From contig NZ_CP154631.1 in NCBI RefSeq assembly GCF_039555755.1, positions 4,526,001-4,590,000 on the forward strand: a DNA stretch of 64,000 bases, read 5' to 3'. Made by a program: the position numbers and the translations under genes. Source of the stretch: Pseudomonas sediminis. Its GTDB lineage: Bacteria > Pseudomonadota > Gammaproteobacteria > Pseudomonadales > Pseudomonadaceae. The stretch's first letter is position 1. The number at the start of each line of letters is the position of its first letter. Below, piece by piece: positions 1-8,992 of the stretch. The notes below the pieces were generated by a model. The model saw nothing but the letters and a program-made list of their open reading frames with translations. It did not search any database and was not told where the DNA came from.

Positions 1-5
1 CTAAA

Positions 6-144
6 AGGCCGTTGAAAAACGTAGGCGAGGCAGCCAGTGCAAGGCAAAAACAGGCGAAAAAGCGGAGTTTACGATCTGTAAATGAGCATTTTGAGCCTGT
101 TTTTAACGCAGCAGTGGCAACGCAGGTAGTTTTTCAACAGCCTG
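6..144. mobile_element. MITE-like non-autonomous element
   Basis: A roughly 140-bp AT-richer element lies just downstream of dinB. Its ends are inverted repeats: AGGCCGTTGAAAAAC at the left and AGGCTGTTGAAAAAC on the opposite strand at the right (14 of 15 match). CTAAA occurs at 1-5 and again at 145-149, a possible 5-bp target duplication. A 69-codon open frame crosses it but has no protein-like features. Terminal repeats with no transposase suggest a miniature element mobilised in trans; the family is not identified. Confidence 0.5.
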
Positions 145-168
145 CTAAAGCCCCTCCCACAACAGCAC

Positions 169-1221
169 CTACGCAAACAGCTCCAACTGCTCCTGCCGCC
201 CGCGCAGATCATGCAACCTGACGCCCACCCCGAGCAGCCGCACCGGCTTGCCGCCCCGGGCGAAGGCGTTGCTCAGCAACAGGCGATAGCTTTCCAGATC
301 CCGACTGGCCCCCGCCTGCTCCAGGGTGGTCTGGGTAAAGTCGTGAAATTTGACTTTGACGAAGGGTTTGTCCGGTCGATAGCTGGCGTCCAGCCGCTGC
401 AAACGACCGTTCATCTCCTCGAGCAGCGCCGGCAGCTTCTCCAGGCAGGCCTCCAGGTCGGGCAGGTCCTGATCGTAGGTATTCTCGACGCTCAGTGATT
501 GGCGACGGCTATCCACCTGCACGGCGCGCTCGTCTATGCCATGTGCCAAACGCCACAAGCGCTCACCAAAACTGCCGAATTCGCGCACCAGCGCCAGCTT
601 GTTCCACTCTCGCAGATCCAGACAGGTGCGAATCCCTAAGCGCGTCAGCTTGTCGGCCGTGACCTTGCCGACGCCGTGCAGCTTGTTCACCGGCAACTCG
701 GCAACGAAATCGTCGACCTGATCCGGGGTGATCACGAACAACCCGTTGGGCTTGCGCCAGTCGCTGGCGATCTTGGCCAGGAACTTGTTCGGCGCCACCC
801 CGGCCGACACGGTGATGTGCAGCTCCTGCACCACGCGACGGCGAATTTCCTGGGCAATGCGCGTGGCGCTGCCAGCAAAATGTGCCGACTCGCTGACATC
901 CAGATAGGCTTCGTCGAGCGACAACGGTTCGATCAAGTCGGTGAACTGGCGAAAAATGCCGTGAATCTCGCGGGAAACCGAGCGGTATACCTCGAAGCGT
1001 GGCTTGACGATCAACAGGTCCGGGCACAGCTTCAGCGCATGCCGCGAGGACATCGCCGAACGCACGCCATAGGCACGTGCCTCGTAATTGCAGGTGGCGA
1101 TCACCCCACGGCGGTCAGCCGAACCGCCAACGGCCAGCGGACGATTGGTCAGGCTCGGGTCGTCACGCATCTCGATGGCGGCGTAAAAGCAGTCGCAGTC
1201 AACGTGGATTATCTTGCGCAC
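169..1221 (-). CDS. dinB: DNA polymerase IV (Y-family translesion polymerase)
   Basis: Error-prone translesion DNA polymerase of the Y family, normally part of the SOS response. The 350-residue length is typical. The palm carries the metal-binding acidic residues: D8 in the N-terminal DCDCFYA motif, and D103-E104 in SLDEAYLD. Helix-hairpin-helix and little-finger regions follow. The C-terminus ends in QLELFA, a good match to the beta-clamp-binding motif. The start is a GTG at 1221 preceded by GAGGG at a suitable distance; there is no in-frame ATG nearby that would keep the N-terminal motif. No clear LexA box was recognised upstream. Function is secure from family motifs. Confidence 0.96.
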   Translation of the reverse strand: MRKIIHVDCDCFYAAIEMRDDPSLTNRPLAVGGSADRRGVIATCNYEARAYGVRSAMSSRHALKLCPDLLIVKPRFEVYRSVSREIHGIFRQFTDLIEPLSLDEAYLDVSESAHFAGSATRIAQEIRRRVVQELHITVSAGVAPNKFLAKIASDWRKPNGLFVITPDQVDDFVAELPVNKLHGVGKVTADKLTRLGIRTCLDLREWNKLALVREFGSFGERLWRLAHGIDERAVQVDSRRQSLSVENTYDQDLPDLEACLEKLPALLEEMNGRLQRLDASYRPDKPFVKVKFHDFTQTTLEQAGASRDLESYRLLLSNAFARGGKPVRLLGVGVRLHDLRGRQEQLELFA

Positions 1222-1323
1222 AACACCCTCGAAAGCCTTACCAGGTCTGGTCGAACTCGCTGAAGTCTAACAGTTGTTTGAGGCTAACCATCTGAGTTGA
1301 AAACAGTTTTTTGAAGATAATAG

Positions 1324-1351
1324 TTGACGCAAAGCTATCTACCGGTAGAAT
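1324..1351 (+). promoter_or_regulatory. sigma-70 promoter of first initiator tRNA
   Basis: TTGACG (1324-1329) and TAGAAT (1346-1351) are separated by 16 bp and lie 6 bp before the mature tRNA 5' end. This is close to the consensus for a strong housekeeping promoter. Confidence 0.75.
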
Positions 1352-1357
1352 GGCCGC

Positions 1358-1434
<77 letters not shown>

Positions 1435-1441
1435 CCTTCCG

Positions 1442-1470
1442 AAAAGGCCACTCTAACGAGTGGCCTTTTT
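1442..1470 (+). terminator. Rho-independent terminator after tRNA-fMet copy 1
   Basis: Stem AAAGGCCACTC / GAGTGGCCTTT with a TAAC loop, followed by a T run. Confidence 0.85.
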
Positions 1471-1514
1471 GTTTGCCTGTCGATTAGTATTTTCGATCAA
1501 AAGCAAGAAACCGA

Positions 1515-1542
1515 TTGACAACACTCTCTCCCTGAGTAGAAT
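1515..1542 (+). promoter_or_regulatory. sigma-70 promoter of second initiator tRNA
   Basis: Perfect TTGACA (1515-1520), 16-bp spacer, TAGAAT (1537-1542), six bases before the tRNA. Confidence 0.8.
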
Positions 1543-1548
1543 GGCTGC

Positions 1549-1625
<77 letters not shown>

Positions 1626-1632
1626 CCTTCCG

Positions 1633-1660
1633 AAAGGCCACTCTAACGAGTGGCCTTTTT
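1633..1660 (+). terminator. Rho-independent terminator after tRNA-fMet copy 2
   Basis: Same hairpin as after copy 1 (GGCCACTC / GAGTGGCC) followed by TTTTT. Confidence 0.85.
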
Positions 1661-1704
1661 GTTTGCCTGTCGATTAGTATTTTCGATCAAAAGCAAGAAA
1701 CCGA

Positions 1705-1732
1705 TTGACAACACTCTCTCCCTGAGTAGAAT
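1705..1732 (+). promoter_or_regulatory. sigma-70 promoter of third initiator tRNA
   Basis: TTGACA (1705-1710) and TAGAAT (1727-1732), 16-bp spacer; identical to the copy 2 promoter. Confidence 0.8.
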
Positions 1733-1738
1733 GGCTGC

Positions 1739-1815
<77 letters not shown>

Positions 1816-1824
1816 CCTTCAGAT

Positions 1825-1852
1825 AAAGGCCACTCAAACGAGTGGCCTTTTT
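1825..1852 (+). terminator. Rho-independent terminator after tRNA-fMet copy 3
   Basis: AAAGGCCACTC / GAGTGGCCTTT hairpin with T tail; the loop differs by one base from the other two copies (AAAC instead of TAAC). Confidence 0.85.
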
Positions 1853-1950
1853 CGTTTCCGAGTATTGATCTTCCTCAGCTTCACATAAGCCAAGCGGGCC
1901 TATGCTGGAGACACCTGCCACAGATGCAGGACATTACCGAGGAAGCCTGT

Positions 1951-2499
1951 ATGAACTGGAAGAACACCCCACCACGTTATGGAAGCCTGTCCATTGGCCT
2001 GCACTGGCTGATGCTGATTCTGATAGCCGCCGTCTACGCCTGCATCGAACTCAAGGGCAATTTCCCCAAAGGTAGTGATACCCGCGAGCTGCTCAAGCAA
2101 TGGCACTTCATGCTCGGTCTGAGCGTCTTCGCCCTGGTCTGGTTGCGCCTGCTCGCTCGTGCGCTGAGCCCTACCCCGGCCATCCAGCCCGCGCCACCGA
2201 GCTGGCAAAACCTGCTCGCCAAGCTGATGCACCTGGCCCTGTACGCCCTGATGATCGGCGCGCCGCTGGCTGGCTGGTTGATTCTCAGCGCCGCCGACAA
2301 GCCCATTCCCTTCTTCGGCCTGGAGCTGCCAGCACTGGTCGGCCCGGACAAGGCACTGGCCGGGCAGATCAAGGAACTGCACGAACTGGCTGGCAGCGCC
2401 GGCTACTGGCTGATCGGCCTGCACGCGGTCGCTGGTCTGTATCACCATTACGTGGTGCGCGATAACACCCTGACGCGCATGCTGCCGGGGCGCAATTGA
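1951..2499 (+). CDS. cytochrome b561 family protein
   Basis: Small inner-membrane di-heme b-type cytochrome of 182 residues, the usual size. Four hydrophobic helices are visible. Likely heme ligands are the His residues in GLHWLML (helix 1), KQWHFML (helix 2) and GLHAVAGLYHHYV (helix 4). Members move electrons at the membrane, often from quinol; the partner is unknown here. The ATG at 1951 is preferred over one at 1924 because GAGGA precedes it and the encoded MNWKNTPPRYG matches family N-termini. It stands alone between the tRNA cluster and rimO. Confidence 0.85.
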   Translation: MNWKNTPPRYGSLSIGLHWLMLILIAAVYACIELKGNFPKGSDTRELLKQWHFMLGLSVFALVWLRLLARALSPTPAIQPAPPSWQNLLAKLMHLALYALMIGAPLAGWLILSAADKPIPFFGLELPALVGPDKALAGQIKELHELAGSAGYWLIGLHAVAGLYHHYVVRDNTLTRMLPGRN

Positions 2500-2596
2500 G
2501 GTGAAGACGCCTCTGGTCAAGTGCCCGATCCGCCGCTAGAATTGCGCACTTTTTGATCAGAGGCGCCCACAAGGCGCCCGTTAGAGGTTAGCCCGC

Positions 2597-3919
2597 ATGT
2601 CCACCGCCACCCCGAAAGTCGGCTTCGTCTCGCTCGGCTGCCCGAAAGCGACTGTCGACTCCGAACGCATCCTGACCCAACTGCGCATGGAAGGTTACGA
2701 GATCGTGCCGACCTACCAGGATGCCGACGTGGTGGTGGTCAACACCTGTGGCTTCATCGACAGCGCCAAGGCCGAGTCGCTAGACGCCATCGGCGAGGCG
2801 CTGGCCGAGAACGGCAAGGTAATTGTCACCGGTTGCATGGGCGTGGCCGAGGACAGCATCCGCGACGTGCACCCGAGCGTGCTGGCCGTCACCGGCCCGC
2901 AGCAATACGAGCAGGTGGTCAATGCCGTGCACGAAGTCATCCCGCCGAAGACCGAGCACAACCCGCTGATCGACCTGGTGCCGCCGCAGGGCATCAAGCT
3001 GACCCCGCGTCACTACGCTTATTTGAAGATTTCCGAAGGCTGCAACCACAACTGCAGCTTCTGCATCATCCCGTCGATGCGCGGTAAGCTGGTCAGCCGC
3101 CCGGTGGGCGATGTGCTCAGCGAAGCCGAGCGCCTGGTCAAGGCCGGCGTGAAAGAGCTGCTGGTGATCAGCCAGGACACCAGCGCCTACGGCGTCGACA
3201 TGAAGTACAAGTTGGACTTCTGGAACGGCCAGCCGGTGAAGACGCGCATGCTCGAACTGTGCGAAGCGCTGTCGTCGATGGGGGTGTGGGTGCGCCTGCA
3301 CTACGTCTACCCCTACCCCAACGTCGATGACGTGATCCCGCTGATGGCCGCCGGCAAGCTGTTGCCGTACCTGGACATCCCCTTCCAGCACGCCAGCCCG
3401 AAAGTGCTCAAGTCGATGAAGCGCCCAGCCTTCGAAGACAAAACTCTGGCGCGCATCAAGAAGTGGCGCGAGATCTGTCCCGAGCTGACCATCCGTTCCA
3501 CCTTCATCGTCGGCTTCCCTGGCGAGACCGAGGAAGACTTCCAGTACCTGCTGGACTGGCTGACCGAAGCCCAGCTCGACCGCGTCGGCTGCTTCCAGTA
3601 TTCCCCGGTCGAAGGCGCTCCCGCCAACGACATGGGCCTGGAAGTAGTACCTGACGACGTCAAGAAGGAGCGTTGGGAGCGCTTCATGGCCCATCAGCAG
3701 GCGATCAGCTCGGCGCGTCTGCAGGCCAAGATCGGCCTGGAGATGGACGTACTGGTCGACGAAGTGGATGGCGAAGGCGCCGTGGCGCGCTCCTGGGCCG
3801 ACGCCCCGGAGATCGATGGCAGCGTGTTCATTGACTCCCCCAACGTCAAGCCGGGCGACAAGGTGCGTGTGCGCATCGTCGATGCCGACGAGTACGATAT
3901 GTGGGGCGAGCTGGTCTGA
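2597..3919 (+). CDS. rimO: ribosomal protein uS12 methylthiotransferase RimO
   Basis: Radical-SAM methylthiotransferase that adds a methylthio group to the conserved Asp of ribosomal protein S12. Length 440 is typical. The N-terminal UPF0004 domain has the three cluster cysteines C15 (SLGCPKA), C51 (VNTCGF) and C80 (TGCMGV). The radical-SAM CxxxCxxC motif is C149-C153-C156 (CNHNCSFC). A C-terminal TRAM domain is present (about 370-440). The start is supported by GAGG upstream and by the conserved KVGFVSLGC beginning. It is monocistronic, with a terminator directly downstream. Confidence 0.97.
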   Translation: MSTATPKVGFVSLGCPKATVDSERILTQLRMEGYEIVPTYQDADVVVVNTCGFIDSAKAESLDAIGEALAENGKVIVTGCMGVAEDSIRDVHPSVLAVTGPQQYEQVVNAVHEVIPPKTEHNPLIDLVPPQGIKLTPRHYAYLKISEGCNHNCSFCIIPSMRGKLVSRPVGDVLSEAERLVKAGVKELLVISQDTSAYGVDMKYKLDFWNGQPVKTRMLELCEALSSMGVWVRLHYVYPYPNVDDVIPLMAAGKLLPYLDIPFQHASPKVLKSMKRPAFEDKTLARIKKWREICPELTIRSTFIVGFPGETEEDFQYLLDWLTEAQLDRVGCFQYSPVEGAPANDMGLEVVPDDVKKERWERFMAHQQAISSARLQAKIGLEMDVLVDEVDGEGAVARSWADAPEIDGSVFIDSPNVKPGDKVRVRIVDADEYDMWGELV

Positions 3920-3939
3920 GCCAGATCCCTGCATGACGG

Positions 3940-3966
3940 GCCCCGCAGCATGCGGGGCTTTTTCTT
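3940..3966 (+). terminator. Rho-independent terminator of rimO
   Basis: GCCCCGCA / TGCGGGGC hairpin with a three-base loop, followed by TTTTTCTTT, just after the rimO stop. Confidence 0.85.
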
Positions 3967-4021
3967 TCCGGCAGCGCAACGCCTTGTCGGTACAATGACC
4001 TTCTTTTTGTCGAGCGCCGTC

Positions 4022-4732
4022 ATGAGCGAAGCCACCCGTCTGTCCAAGCGCGTCATCGAGCTGTTCGGTTGCTCGCGCCGTGAAGCCGATCTGTACATCA
4101 CTGGCGGCTGGGTAACGGTGGACGGCCAGGTGGTCGAGGCACCGCAATTCAAAATCGAAGATCAGCGCATCGAGCTGCATCCGGATGCCACGCTTGAACC
4201 GGTAGAGCCCGTCACCTTGTTGGTGCATGGTGCGGCTGGCTGTAACGCCGCGCAGTTGCAACACCTGCTGGTGCGCGAACGACACTGGGAACAAGACCCA
4301 CACGCCCAGCGCATCCTGCATGGCCACTTCCTGCGCCAGGAGCAGAGCCTGCCATTGCAGACCGGCGCCAGCGGCCTGATGGTGCTCAGTCAGGATTGGC
4401 GCACACAGCGCAAGCTGCGCGAGGATGCCGCCAAACTGGAGCAGGAATACCTGGTCGAGGTCGCCGGCGAGGCGCCCGCCAGCGCGCTGGAACGCTTGAA
4501 GAAAGGCTGGTTGTACAAGGGCACGCAATTCCCATCGTGCAAGGCCAGTTGGCAGAGCGAACAGCGCCTGCGCTTCGCCTTGAAGAATCCGGCTCCTGAC
4601 CTGCTGCGGCAGATCTGCACGGCGCTGGGCCTGAAAGTGCTGAGCATGAAGCGCATCCGTATCGGCGGCGTACCCATGGCCAAGCTGCCTTCCGGGCAGT
4701 GGCGCTATCTGGGTGAGAAGGAACGTTTCTGA
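4022..4732 (+). CDS. RsuA/RluF-like pseudouridine synthase homologue lacking the catalytic Asp
   Basis: 236 residues with an N-terminal S4 RNA-binding domain (about 5-60; RLSKRVIELFGCSRREAD) and a degenerate pseudouridine-synthase domain. In the RsuA/RluB/E/F family the active site is GRLDxxTSGL with a catalytic Asp. Here the matching stretch is LPLQTGASGLMVLSQD, so the Asp position is Q113 and the Arg is also lost. The downstream GLMVLSQDW and the C-terminal MKRIRIGGVPMAKLPSGQW blocks are retained. An RNA-binding role without catalysis is an inference; an unusual active site is the alternative. The ATG at 4022 starts the S4 domain; in-frame codons further upstream lie inside the rimO terminator. 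Confidence 0.75.
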   Translation: MSEATRLSKRVIELFGCSRREADLYITGGWVTVDGQVVEAPQFKIEDQRIELHPDATLEPVEPVTLLVHGAAGCNAAQLQHLLVRERHWEQDPHAQRILHGHFLRQEQSLPLQTGASGLMVLSQDWRTQRKLREDAAKLEQEYLVEVAGEAPASALERLKKGWLYKGTQFPSCKASWQSEQRLRFALKNPAPDLLRQICTALGLKVLSMKRIRIGGVPMAKLPSGQWRYLGEKERF

Positions 4733-4775
4733 GGCCGTGTTAGGCTGTGTCCGTCACGCTCTGGAGACCACCCTC

Positions 4776-4982
4776 ATGCGTACCCTGTTACTCACCGCCC
4801 TACTTGCCCTGAGCCTGCCCGCCCTGGCCGCGCCAGCACCCTTCTTCCTCTGGCAGAGCAAGGTCGACGGCCACCTGACCTGCGCCCAGGTCAGCCCTGG
4901 TGACGGCTGGATTCGTTTCACTGGCCCCTTCCGCGATGCCGGCTGCCGGGTAGCGCACGACGCGCCTGTGCGCAGCCGCTAA
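4776..4982 (+). CDS. small exported protein of unknown function
   Basis: 68 residues. The first ~20 form a clear Sec signal peptide (MRTLLLTALLALSLPALAA), probably cleaved after ALAA. The mature ~48-residue part contains two cysteines (TCAQV and GCRVAH) that could form a disulfide in the periplasm, plus a WIRFTGPFRDAG core. I do not recognise the family. It lies 43 bp after the pseudouridine-synthase homologue and 9 bp before trmO, so the three may be co-transcribed. GGAG lies upstream of the ATG at 4776. Confidence 0.7.
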   Translation: MRTLLLTALLALSLPALAAPAPFFLWQSKVDGHLTCAQVSPGDGWIRFTGPFRDAGCRVAHDAPVRSR

Positions 4983-4991
4983 GAGGACGCC

Positions 4992-5693
4992 ATGCAGCAT
5001 CTGGTTTCGCCTGTCGGTATCGTGCGTTCCTGCTTCAAGGAAAAATTCGCCATCCCCCGTCAGCCGCAACTGGCGCCTGCCGCGCGCGGGGTACTGGAAA
5101 TGCTGCCGCCCTTCGATCAGGGCGAAGCCGTGCAGGGCCTGGAGCAGGTCAGCCATGTCTGGCTGCTGTTTCTGTTTCACCAGGCGCTGGAGGACAAGCC
5201 ACGGCTGAAGGTGCGCCCACCACGCCTGGGCGGTAATCAGTCGGTGGGCGTATTCAGTACCCGTGCAACCCATCGCCCCAATGGCATCGGCCAATCGGTG
5301 GTACGCCTGAACAAGGTCGAGCCGGGCCGGCTGTACCTGTCCGGCATCGATCTGCTCGACGGCACGCCCGTGCTGGACATCAAACCCTACGTACCCTACG
5401 CCGACTGCGTGAGCGATGCGCACAACGCCATGGCCGATGGCGCGCCAAGGCTGATCCCGGTGGAATGGCATGCCGATGCATTGCCGTCGGCGCGCCAGCA
5501 TGCGCTGCGCCTGAACGAACCGCTGGTGGAGCTGATCGAGCAATGCCTGGCGCAAGACCCACGTCCGGCCTACCAACAGCCAGAGCCGGAACGCCGCTAT
5601 GGCGCGCGCTTCTGGGATCTTGACGTGCACTGGCACTACCCCGAGCCGGGGCGCATCCGGGTGCTGGATGTGCAGATGGCGAGTCGCGGCTAA
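4992..5693 (+). CDS. trmO: tRNA (N6-threonylcarbamoyladenosine37-N6)-methyltransferase TrmO
   Basis: TrmO (TsaA/YaeB) methylates N6 of t6A37 in tRNA-Thr with SAM. The 233-residue length fits. The N-terminal beta-barrel SAM-binding domain (about 1-145) shows the family motifs VSHVWLLFLFH, FSTRATHRPNGIGQS and LDIKPYVPYAD. A C-terminal domain follows (about 150-230; RPAYQQPEPERRYG, DLDVHW). The ATG at 4992 follows AAGAGGA at good spacing. It is the last gene of the short plus-strand group after rimO. Confidence 0.94.
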   Translation: MQHLVSPVGIVRSCFKEKFAIPRQPQLAPAARGVLEMLPPFDQGEAVQGLEQVSHVWLLFLFHQALEDKPRLKVRPPRLGGNQSVGVFSTRATHRPNGIGQSVVRLNKVEPGRLYLSGIDLLDGTPVLDIKPYVPYADCVSDAHNAMADGAPRLIPVEWHADALPSARQHALRLNEPLVELIEQCLAQDPRPAYQQPEPERRYGARFWDLDVHWHYPEPGRIRVLDVQMASRG

Positions 5694-5879
5694 AGCCCCA
5701 CCCACAAATGCGCGAGAGCCTCTGCATGAGCAAAGCCCACACAGGGCGCTGATTCCCTGGGAGGGCTTCAACCGCAACCAGACAAAACGCATGAAGCGTC
5801 ATTTCGGCCGGCAATGATGCCTGCATTCCCCGCTGCCAGGCCCTAGGGTGAAGCCCTCACCATCTCGCGAGGCCTTTCC

Positions 5880-6653
5880 ATGCATCCTTACTTCTCCCTT
5901 GCCGGGCGCACTGCCCTGGTCACTGGCGGCACCCGCGGTATTGGCCTGATGATCGCCAAGGCCTTCGTCGAAGCCGGCGCCCATGCCTATGTTTGTGCCC
6001 GTGACGGCGAAGCCTGCGCGCAAACCGCCGCTGAACTCTCGGCGCTGGGCCAGTGCACCGGCATCGCCGCCAACCTGGCCAGCGAGGAAGGCGTGCAGGC
6101 GCTGGCGCGCGAGCTAGGCGAACGTATCGAGCGCCTGGACATTCTGGTCAACAACGCCGGTACCACCTGGGGCGCGCCGCTGGAGAACTACCCGGCCAAG
6201 GGCTGGGAGAAGGTCATGCAGCTCAACGTCACCTCGGTGTTCGGCTGCATCCAGCAACTGCTGCCTCTGCTGCGCAGGGCCGGCTCGGCAGACTGCCCGG
6301 CGCGGGTGATCAATATTGGCTCGGTGGCCGGCATCAGCGCCATGGGTGAACAGGCCTACGCCTACGGGCCGAGCAAGGCCGCGCTGCATCAGCTGTCGCG
6401 CATGCTGGCCAAGGAACTGGTGGGCGATCACATCAACGTCAACGTGATCGCCCCGGGGCGCTTCCCGAGCAAGATGACCCGTTTCATCGCCGAGGATGAA
6501 GCGGCGCTGGCCGCCGATACCGCAGTGATCCCGATGAAGCGCTGGGGGCGTGAGGAAGAGATGGCCGCACTGGCGCTGAGCCTGGCCGGCAGCGCCGGTG
6601 CCTACATGACCGGCGCCATCATCCCCATCGACGGCGGTTTTCACCTGGGCTGA
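5880..6653 (+). CDS. rhlG: beta-ketoacyl reductase / SDR, RhlG-like
   Basis: NADPH-dependent short-chain dehydrogenase very like Pseudomonas RhlG, a 3-oxoacyl reductase first linked to rhamnolipid/PHA precursor supply, a role later disputed. 257 residues. The cofactor motif TGGTRGIG is at 15-22, NNAG at 91-94, and the catalytic S148, Y162 and K166 lie in YAYGPSKAAL. The N-terminus MHPYFSLAGR and C-terminus IPIDGGFHLG match RhlG as I remember it. It is a single gene, with no rhlA/B nearby in the window, so a rhamnolipid role here is not supported. Confidence 0.88.
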   Translation: MHPYFSLAGRTALVTGGTRGIGLMIAKAFVEAGAHAYVCARDGEACAQTAAELSALGQCTGIAANLASEEGVQALARELGERIERLDILVNNAGTTWGAPLENYPAKGWEKVMQLNVTSVFGCIQQLLPLLRRAGSADCPARVINIGSVAGISAMGEQAYAYGPSKAALHQLSRMLAKELVGDHINVNVIAPGRFPSKMTRFIAEDEAALAADTAVIPMKRWGREEEMAALALSLAGSAGAYMTGAIIPIDGGFHLG

Positions 6654-6663
6654 GGGGCAGCGC

Positions 6664-6980
6664 TGTAGGGCGTATTCGCTAAGCAGTACGCCGTCAGGAC
6701 TTTTGCCACACCGAAGACGGCGGACTGTTCGCTGACGCTCCTGAGTCCGCCCTACGCCCGTCCGCAGCCGCGTACCGGCTCGCCCTAATCAGGTGCGGAA
6801 CTGTCGCACCAACTCCCACAGCACTGTAGGACGCACTCGCTAAGCAGTACGCCGTCAGGACTTTTGCCGCGCCGAAGACGGCGGACTGTTCGCTGGCGCT
6901 CCTGAGTCCGCCCTACGCCCGTCCACAGCCGTGTATCGGTCCGCCAGCGTCAGGTGCGGAACTGTCGCACCATCCCCTGC
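6664..6980. repeat. 161-bp tandem duplication reaching into the chemoreceptor 3' end
   Basis: Two direct copies start at 6664 (TGTAGGGCG) and 6825 (TGTAGGACG), about 90% identical. Each contains the block AAGCAGTACGCCGTCAGGAC, a GACGGCGGACTG segment and CTGAGTCCGCCCTACGCCCG. Copy 2 ends inside the chemoreceptor gene. Copy 1 carries a duplicate of its last codons (CAGGTGCGGAACTGTCGCACC at 6790-6810, including the stop). This fills almost all of the gap between rhlG and the chemoreceptor. Confidence 0.85.
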
Positions 6981-8899
6981 AGTTCCACTCCCAGGCGAGC
7001 CAGCTCGGCGCTGGACGTAGCGGTCTGCTCGCTGGCAGTGGCGCTCTGCTCACCGATATCGCGCACGCGGGTGACGCTTTCGTTGATCGCCTCGGCCACC
7101 GCACTCTGCTCCTCGGCAGCGGCAGCGATCTGCTGGTTCATCTGCTCGATGGTGCTCACCGCCTGGGTGATACGACTCAGGGCATCGCCGGCTTCACCGG
7201 CCAGCTCGACAGTACGCCGGGTCAGATCGCGGCTGCTGTCCATCTGCTGCACCGCGCCTTTGGCCATGCGTTGCAGGCCGGCGATCAGGCTTTCGATCTC
7301 CTCGGTGCTCTCCTGAGCACGCTTGGCCAGCGCCCGCACCTCATCGGCGACCACGGCGAAACCACGGCCCTGCTCGCCGGCGCGCGCCGCTTCGATGGCC
7401 GCGTTGAGTGCCAGCAGATTGGTCTGCTCGGCGACGTTGCGAATCACCTCCAGCACACTGCCGATACGCGCGCTTTCCTGATTCAGGTCGGCGATGGCCT
7501 TGGCCGACTGTTCCACTTCGCTGGCCAGGCTGTCGATCTGATCCACCGCCTGCTGCACCACGCGATTGCCCTGCTGCGCCTCCAGGTCGGCATCGCGCGC
7601 GGCCAGTGAAGCCTGCTCGGCGTTCTGCGCCACTTCCTGCACGGTGGCGGCCATCTGGTGCATGGCGGTAGCGGTCTGTTCGGTTTCCAGTTTCTGCGTC
7701 TGCACCCCGGCGCTGGTTTGCGCGGTGATTGCAGACAGTTGCTCGGCAGCCGCAGCGATCTGCCCGACACCACCGCCAATACGGCCAACCAGATTGCGCA
7801 GGCTGACGGTCATGTCCTGCATGGCGGCAAGCAACTGGCCCACTTCGTCACCGCGGTCCTGCGGGATGTCCTGGCTGAGGTCACCGGCGGCGATACGCTG
7901 GGCGAAGGTCACGGTCTGGCGCAGCGGCGCGACGATCAGACGAGTAATCAGCAGCGAGGCACACAGGCCCAGCACCACGGCAGCCAAGCCCATGATGCCG
8001 AGCATCACCAGTGCGCGCTGAGTGTCGGCGAGCATCCGGGTCTCGGCGCCGGCCTGGGCCGACTCGGCCAGGTCGACGACCGAGCGTGCACGCTCGATCA
8101 TGGCCTTCTCGGTGGCCTGGTTCTGCTCACGCAGCTGTTGGTAGTAGAGGAAGGAGCGCTGGTAGAGAGTCAACGCCTGCAGGGCAGTTTCGATGGAGGC
8201 TTTCTGATCATCGTTGAGCCAGACGGTCAGGCTGCGGGCAACGGTCTGCAAGTCTTCGCTGACGTACTCCCACTCTTCCAGCGCTTCGGGCGAGCCATCG
8301 ATGATGTACAGGCTTTCCTGGCCGCGCAGGTCGAGCATGCGTTTGCTCAGGCCGGATGCGGTTTCCGCCAGGGTCAGGGGGTCGCTACCCCGCAGACGAT
8401 CACCCTGCAGGCGCAGCTCACGCACGGCGTCATACATGTCCAGCTCGATCACCTCGAACTGGTCACGGGTTTCTCCAGCAGCAGTGCGCATGTCCTGGCG
8501 AGCCTCACGGGCCTTACCCTGCTGCTCGACATAGTTGTCGAACTGCTTCAGGTACTCGGCAGTGGCCTGCTGCATGGTCTGCACACGCGTGCTTTCGGTT
8601 GCATCCTTGCCCAGGTGCTCCAGCATACCCTGTACCTTGAGCAAGCTTTCGCGCACACGCTCTGCGCTCTCCTGGGTCTGTTCGATGGCGAAACTGCGTT
8701 CCAGACGACGCGCCTGGAGAATCTCCTGGTTTACCTGCGCCAACTGCCCAACCTGCTCATGCCCATGTAGTACCGCTTGAACCGCCAGATAGCCACTGAC
8801 CGTCATGGCAGCGGTAAGCAACAGCACGAGGCCGAAACCGATAAAGAGTTTCTTGCCGACGGCAAGATTGGCGAAAAAGCGTGCGGCAGGCTTGAACAT
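6950..8899 (-). CDS. methyl-accepting chemotaxis protein
   Basis: Transmembrane chemoreceptor of 649 residues. TM1 is at about 17-40 and TM2 at about 297-319. The ~255-residue periplasmic domain between them is all-helical and twice the usual four-helix size, consistent with the HBM domain of the P. putida McpS type (organic-acid or quinate-like ligands). HAMP spans about 320-372. The cytoplasmic signalling tip at about 487-525 has the invariant [20 protein letters not shown] core and [15 protein letters not shown]. There is no CheR-tethering pentapeptide at the C-terminus (MVRQFRT). GGAG precedes the start. A near-consensus FliA promoter lies ~95 bp upstream, so it is expected to be expressed with flagellar genes. 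Confidence 0.95.
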   Translation of the reverse strand: MFKPAARFFANLAVGKKLFIGFGLVLLLTAAMTVSGYLAVQAVLHGHEQVGQLAQVNQEILQARRLERSFAIEQTQESAERVRESLLKVQGMLEHLGKDATESTRVQTMQQATAEYLKQFDNYVEQQGKAREARQDMRTAAGETRDQFEVIELDMYDAVRELRLQGDRLRGSDPLTLAETASGLSKRMLDLRGQESLYIIDGSPEALEEWEYVSEDLQTVARSLTVWLNDDQKASIETALQALTLYQRSFLYYQQLREQNQATEKAMIERARSVVDLAESAQAGAETRMLADTQRALVMLGIMGLAAVVLGLCASLLITRLIVAPLRQTVTFAQRIAAGDLSQDIPQDRGDEVGQLLAAMQDMTVSLRNLVGRIGGGVGQIAAAAEQLSAITAQTSAGVQTQKLETEQTATAMHQMAATVQEVAQNAEQASLAARDADLEAQQGNRVVQQAVDQIDSLASEVEQSAKAIADLNQESARIGSVLEVIRNVAEQTNLLALNAAIEAARAGEQGRGFAVVADEVRALAKRAQESTEEIESLIAGLQRMAKGAVQQMDSSRDLTRRTVELAGEAGDALSRITQAVSTIEQMNQQIAAAAEEQSAVAEAINESVTRVRDIGEQSATASEQTATSSAELARLGVELQGMVRQFRT

Positions 8900-8992
8900 A
8901 ACGGCGACTCCAGATTCTTCTTATACAGCCGCGCATCGTGGGCGCGACCTGGTCGACTGACTACGCAACTGCTGTGCCATGTCGAGTCCGGT

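Noticed and set aside
12..221. 69-codon open frame at the window start
   Set aside because: Lies over the MITE-like repeat and the end of dinB, with low-complexity Pro/Thr/Ala tail; no coding evidence.
2780..4528. 582-codon open frame on the minus strand across rimO
   Set aside because: Fully antisense to rimO and the pseudouridine-synthase gene; composition is His/Gln-rich as expected for a GC-rich shadow frame and has no start site or motifs.
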